64,000 nt of DNA from DASPKM01 sp035628135 (GTDB lineage: Bacteria; Bacteroidota; Bacteroidia; Chitinophagales; Chitinophagaceae), in the NCBI GenBank assembly GCA_035628135.1, contig DASPKM010000006.1, positions 868,001 to 932,000 on the forward strand, written 5' to 3'. Shown here one piece after another: positions 59,980 through 64,000 of the stretch; the stretch's first letter is position 1, and every line of letters starts with the position of its first letter. The translations under genes were made by a program, and so were the position numbers. Below the pieces are notes generated by a model. The model did not search any database and was not told the DNA's origin. It saw only the letters and a list, made by a program, of their open reading frames with translations.

Positions 59980-61815
59980 ATGTGCGGGATCGTCGCTTAC
60001 ATCGGGCCACGAGAGGCCTATCCCATTATATTGAAAGGACTTAAACGGCTGGAATACCGCGGGTACGACAGCGCCGGTGTAGCCCTGCTGAACCACGGGT
60101 TGAAGGTGTACAAAAAGAAAGGAAAGGTGTCCGACCTGGAAGAAACCCTGGTAGGCGTTGACCTTCACGCCCATGCCGGCATAGGACATACGCGCTGGGC
60201 CACCCACGGCGAACCCAGCGACCGCAATGCGCACCCCCATTACTCGGCCAATGGAAAGCTCGCCATCATTCACAACGGCATTATCGAGAACTACGCGCAG
60301 ATAAAACAGGAGCTGCTTAACAAGGATTACAGTTTTACCAGCGATACCGATACCGAAGTGCTGTTGAAATTCATCGAAGACATTCAACAAAATAATAATT
60401 GCAACCTGGAAGAAGCGGTGCGCATCGCCCTCAAACGCATTGTAGGCGCTTATGTCATCGTCATCATCGACCAGGACAATCCCGACACGCTCATCGCGGC
60501 ACGCAAAGGCAGCCCATTGGTTATTGGCATCGGCAAAGGAGAGCATTTCCTTGCGTCCGATGCCTCGCCCATCATCGAATACACCAAGGAAGTAGTGTAC
60601 GTAAACGACTACCAATTGGCCATTGTAAAGGCCGATGAGCTCGTGCTCAAGAACCTGGGCAATGAAAAGATCACGCCCTTTGTGCAAAAGCTCGACCTGG
60701 AACTGGCCGCTATCGAAAAAGGAGGCTACGAGCACTTCATGCTCAAAGAAATTTTTGAACAACCTGAAACCATTTTCGATTGCCTTCGTGGAAGGCTGGA
60801 CGTGGTGAACGGTACCATTACCATGGCGGGCGTGCAAAACAACATGCAGGCATTGGTAAACGCCAAACGTATTATCATGATCGCTTGCGGCACGAGCTGG
60901 CATGCAGGCCTGGTGGCGGAATATATTTTTGAAGAATTGTGCCGCATTCCGGTAGAAGTGGAATATGCTTCGGAATTCAGGTACCGCAATCCCGTGGTCA
61001 ATCCCGGCGACGTCATCATCGCCATTTCGCAAAGTGGTGAAACGGCTGATACGCTCGTGGCCATTGAAAAAGCAAAGGAACAAGGCGCATTCATCTTTGG
61101 CGTAGTGAACGTGGTCGGATCATCCATTGCACGCTTATCACACGCCGGCGCTTACACGCACGCAGGCCCCGAGATCGGCGTGGCCAGCACCAAGGCATTT
61201 ACAGCCCAGCTGGCCGTACTGGTAATGATCGCCTTAAAGATCGCTCATGAAAAGCGTTCCATCGATGAGCAACGCTATCAACACCTCATTAACGAACTGC
61301 ACGACATTCCAGAAAAAGTAAGGCTGTCGCTGCATGCGCACGATCACATCCGCCAACTGGCAGAAAAATATAAAGACGCCAGGGACTTTCTCTTCCTGGG
61401 GCGTGGCTATAATTTCCCTGTGGCGTTGGAAGGCGCATTAAAGCTGAAGGAAATATCTTACATACATGCCGAAGGCTATCCCGCGGCTGAAATGAAACAC
61501 GGCCCCATAGCACTGGTAGATGAGCAATTGCCCGTTGTATTTGTGGCTACCAAAGACAGCTACCACGAAAAAGTGCTGAGCAATATGCAGGAAATAAAAG
61601 CGCGCAAAGGAAAAATCCTGGCCGTGATAACCGAAGGCGATGATGCCGCGGGCAATTTATCGGACGACCTGATGATTGTGCCGCCGGCCGATGAGCTGGT
61701 GGCGCCGCTGCTTACCGTAATTCCATTGCAACTGTTGGCCTATTATACCGGCGTGGCCAAGGGCTGTGATGTAGACAAGCCGAGAAACCTTGCAAAAAGC
61801 GTAACGGTTGAGTAA
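59980..61815 (+). CDS. glmS: Glutamine--fructose-6-phosphate aminotransferase
   Basis: The 611-residue enzyme makes glucosamine-6-phosphate, the entry to amino-sugar and cell-wall synthesis. After Met removal the nucleophile is Cys1 (MCGIVAYIGPREAY). The glutaminase half then has GYDSAGVALLNHG, GHTRWATHGEPSDRNAHPH, HNGIIENYAQIK and DTDTEVLLKFIE. The two SIS domains have MIACGTSWHAGLVAEY, ISQSGETADTLVAIE, VGSSIARLSHAGAYTHAGPE, VASTKAFTAQL and KEISYIHAEGYPAAEMKHGP, ending KPRNLAKSVTVE. The ATG at 59980 is chosen because the catalytic Cys must follow it; a longer frame upstream is not used. The next gene starts 3 bp after the stop. Confidence 0.97.
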   Translation: MCGIVAYIGPREAYPIILKGLKRLEYRGYDSAGVALLNHGLKVYKKKGKVSDLEETLVGVDLHAHAGIGHTRWATHGEPSDRNAHPHYSANGKLAIIHNGIIENYAQIKQELLNKDYSFTSDTDTEVLLKFIEDIQQNNNCNLEEAVRIALKRIVGAYVIVIIDQDNPDTLIAARKGSPLVIGIGKGEHFLASDASPIIEYTKEVVYVNDYQLAIVKADELVLKNLGNEKITPFVQKLDLELAAIEKGGYEHFMLKEIFEQPETIFDCLRGRLDVVNGTITMAGVQNNMQALVNAKRIIMIACGTSWHAGLVAEYIFEELCRIPVEVEYASEFRYRNPVVNPGDVIIAISQSGETADTLVAIEKAKEQGAFIFGVVNVVGSSIARLSHAGAYTHAGPEIGVASTKAFTAQLAVLVMIALKIAHEKRSIDEQRYQHLINELHDIPEKVRLSLHAHDHIRQLAEKYKDARDFLFLGRGYNFPVALEGALKLKEISYIHAEGYPAAEMKHGPIALVDEQLPVVFVATKDSYHEKVLSNMQEIKARKGKILAVITEGDDAAGNLSDDLMIVPPADELVAPLLTVIPLQLLAYYTGVAKGCDVDKPRNLAKSVTVE

Positions 61816-61818
61816 ATT

Positions 61819-64000
61819 ATGAACATTATCAACAAACGTCCCGTCGGCGACCTCGGTTATGATTTCATTGCCGCAGATTTCCTTCCACCGGGACAAGATG
61901 AATATTACCTGCGCAACGCACAGAACAAAAACGGCGTTCATTACAGAAGTCTCACCCGTACCGAAATAGAAGTGCTGGAACGCAACCGCAACGCATCTGA
62001 CAATTGGAATAAAGTATTGGTATCCGATGCATTCAATCCCGAGTTGGTGAAGAACTGCCAGTTCCATGGACTGGTGCGCATTGGCAAGCTGGAACCTTAT
62101 TACCTGGAATTCCACAACCTGCGCATGCCGGTTGGTTTGTATAACAGCACCATCATCAGTTGCGATCTGGGAGATAATGTTGTTATCGATAATGTCAGCT
62201 ATATTTCGCATTACATCATCGGCAACGAAGTGATCATTGTGAATGTGAATGAAATTGCCTGCACCGATCACGCCAAATTCGGAAACGGCGTTGTAAAAGA
62301 AGGCGAGCAGGAAAAAGTGCGTATCTGGCTGGAAGTATGCAATGAAAACGGCGGCCGCAGCATTCTTCCATTCAATGGCATGCTGCCGGGCGATGCCTGG
62401 CTGTGGTCGAGGTACCGCGCCAATGAAGGACTGCAATCGAAACTGAAAGAATTTACAGACAACAGGTACGATCTGCGCCGAGGATTTTATGGCGAAGTAG
62501 GCGACCGCAGCATTATAAAAAATACACGCATCATTAAAGACGTTTGGATCGGCACCGATGCATACATCAAGGGCGCGAACAAACTCAAGAACCTTACCAT
62601 TAATTCATCGCCACAGGCCAAATCGCAGATCGGCGAGGGATGCGAGCTGGTCAACGGCATCATCGGTTATGGATGCAGGATATTCTACGGTGTAAAAGCC
62701 GTGCGATTTGTATTAAACGATAACTCTCAGCTCAAATATGGCGCAAGGCTCATCAACTCTTATCTCGGTTATAATTCAACCATCTCTTGTTGCGAGGTAT
62801 TGAACTCTTTGATATTTCCGGCGCACGAGCAACACCACAACAATTCGTTCCTGTGCGCCGCATTGGTAATGGGGCAGAGCAATATGGCGGCGGGCGCAAC
62901 CATCGGTTCCAATCACAACAGCAGGAGCCCGGATGGTGAATTGATCGCCGGCCGGGGCTTTTGGCCGGGGCTTTGCGTAAGCTTGAAGCACAATTCGAAA
63001 TTTGCATCGTTTTGCATCCTGGCAAAGGGCGACTATCCCTACGAATTGAATATTCCCATTCCTTTCTCGCTCATCAGCAACGACCAAAGCAGGAACGAGC
63101 TGGTAATTATGCCGGCATATTGGTTCCTCTACAATATGTATGCGCTGGCGCGCAATTCATGGAAATATGGTGACCGCGATAAAAGGACCGACAAAACACA
63201 ACTGATCGATTTTGATTTCCTGGCACCGGACAGCATCAACGAAATCATCCACGGCATGGAACTGATGGAGCGCTTTACCGCAAAAGCCTACCTCAGGAAA
63301 ACCGGAGAAACCTTTACCGGCGGCAACCGCGACCTTGCATTGCTCGGCGAACGGCTGCTGGAAAAAGAAGACTTGCTGTTTTACGACCTCGAGATCATCG
63401 CAGAAGGCTTTGAAAACAATCACCGCGTGATCAGGCTGGTGAAAGTAAAAGAATCGTACCGCGTGTTCCGCGAAATTGTGAACTATTACACCGTGCAGCA
63501 AGTGCTCGGGTATGCCACTGAAAACCAACTGACATCCTTTGCCGCTTTGCAGGAAAGCCTTCCTTCGGGCCATCCGCTGGAAGAATGGGTAAATGCGGGC
63601 GGCCAATTGATCAGGAAAACCGAAATGGACCGCCTTATCGATGAAGTGAGCAACGGCAACGCGAACAGCTGGGAGCACATACATGAATTCTATAAACAGC
63701 AAAGCGCTGCCTACGCAAAAGATAAACTGGCCCATAGCATCGCCGCCTTCGAAGAGGTGTTTGGCATTTCATTAAAGACAGCCGGCACGGCCATTTTTAA
63801 AGACCTGCTGCAACGCGCCGCGCATACCAAGGAATGGATGACGGCAGGCATCAGCGAAAGCCGGGCAAAGGACTACCAGAACCCTTTTCGCATGATGGTA
63901 TACGAAAGTGAGCAGGAAATGGAAAAGGTACTTGGTAGCTTCGAAAGCAACAGCTTTATAAAACAGGAAGTGGAAAACCTGCAGTCTTTCAAACAAGAAG
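61819..64000 (+). CDS. DUF4954-type protein with LbH-like repeats (runs off the window)
   Basis: At least 727 residues are visible and no stop is reached before the right edge. The ATG follows the glmS stop by 3 bp, so both are probably one transcript. The sequence NIINKRPVGDLGYDFIAADF, LTRTEIEVLERNRNASDNW, VLVSDAFNPELVKNCQFHG and CDLGDNVVIDNVSYISHYIIG, with later GVKAVRFVLNDNSQLKYG, looks like a left-handed beta-helix with nucleotidyltransferase-like features. I match it to the DUF4954 family from memory. A long helical region follows (from about residue 480). The place next to glmS suggests a sugar-nucleotide or acyltransferase role (inference). Confidence 0.82.
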   Translation, partial: MNIINKRPVGDLGYDFIAADFLPPGQDEYYLRNAQNKNGVHYRSLTRTEIEVLERNRNASDNWNKVLVSDAFNPELVKNCQFHGLVRIGKLEPYYLEFHNLRMPVGLYNSTIISCDLGDNVVIDNVSYISHYIIGNEVIIVNVNEIACTDHAKFGNGVVKEGEQEKVRIWLEVCNENGGRSILPFNGMLPGDAWLWSRYRANEGLQSKLKEFTDNRYDLRRGFYGEVGDRSIIKNTRIIKDVWIGTDAYIKGANKLKNLTINSSPQAKSQIGEGCELVNGIIGYGCRIFYGVKAVRFVLNDNSQLKYGARLINSYLGYNSTISCCEVLNSLIFPAHEQHHNNSFLCAALVMGQSNMAAGATIGSNHNSRSPDGELIAGRGFWPGLCVSLKHNSKFASFCILAKGDYPYELNIPIPFSLISNDQSRNELVIMPAYWFLYNMYALARNSWKYGDRDKRTDKTQLIDFDFLAPDSINEIIHGMELMERFTAKAYLRKTGETFTGGNRDLALLGERLLEKEDLLFYDLEIIAEGFENNHRVIRLVKVKESYRVFREIVNYYTVQQVLGYATENQLTSFAALQESLPSGHPLEEWVNAGGQLIRKTEMDRLIDEVSNGNANSWEHIHEFYKQQSAAYAKDKLAHSIAAFEEVFGISLKTAGTAIFKDLLQRAAHTKEWMTAGISESRAKDYQNPFRMMVYESEQEMEKVLGSFESNSFIKQEVENLQSFKQE

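Overview
This window reads as a chromosomal segment of a Bacteroidota bacterium, most likely a Chitinophagaceae-type organism (inference). The evidence is a type IX secretion (T9SS) C-terminal sorting region on two secreted proteins, a two-component sensor with a periplasmic propeller, an Oar-like TonB-dependent receptor, MurQ with a BadF-type sugar kinase, RibBA, Tex, and seven exact TAnnTTTG boxes (the Bacteroidota -7 element) placed just upstream of genes. Shine-Dalgarno sequences are weak or absent. No rRNA, tRNA, CRISPR array, transposase, integrase or prophage gene was seen. Base composition looks even, except for an A/T-rich, repeat-bearing gap at 51.3-51.7 kb.

Layout. 0-4 kb (minus): a truncated secreted protein, then a LuxR-type response regulator and its propeller histidine kinase. 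4.1-10.2 kb (plus): a tight run of Gfo/Idh oxidoreductase, sugar-phosphate transferase, M1 peptidase with a barrel-like tail, and a FemAB/GNAT-like acyltransferase, which suggests envelope or glycan work. 10.3-17.4 kb: an exported isoaspartyl peptidase, TamB and RibBA. 17.6-20.9 kb: a TonB-dependent receptor. 21-35 kb is the most interesting stretch. An alpha/beta esterase, an ATP-grasp ligase and a GCS2-type carboxylate-amine ligase lie on one side, and a class I glutamine amidotransferase and a second ATP-grasp-like protein lie on the other. Between them is a block for handling peptides or D-amino acids: YihY, a proline iminopeptidase lipoprotein, and a five-gene operon of amidase, amidohydrolase, GntP permease, D-threonine-aldolase-like enzyme and M19 dipeptidase.

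35-47.5 kb: a T9SS protein, a cell-wall recycling pair (amino-sugar kinase, MurQ), an S41 protease, an ECF sigma factor with its probable anti-sigma partner, Tex, a hydrolase and a cytochrome c lipoprotein. 47.5-57.8 kb: a beta-helix T9SS protein, a cysteine-synthase/CBS-domain enzyme, a BtuF-like protein without a signal peptide coupled to a protein with kinase-like motifs, and a minus-strand run of APC permease, heptose kinase, cytoplasmic isoaspartyl peptidase and IspD. 57.8-64 kb: MgtE, two small unknown proteins, GlmS and a large DUF4954-type protein that runs off the window end.

The best candidate for an undescribed system is the split amidoligase set at 21-35 kb: four putative amide-bond or ammonia-transfer enzymes next to hydrolases able to cut amide or peptide bonds. 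The pair at 51.7-53.6 kb (cytosolic BtuF-like protein plus kinase-like protein) is second. Both rest on motifs read by eye and need database and structure comparison.
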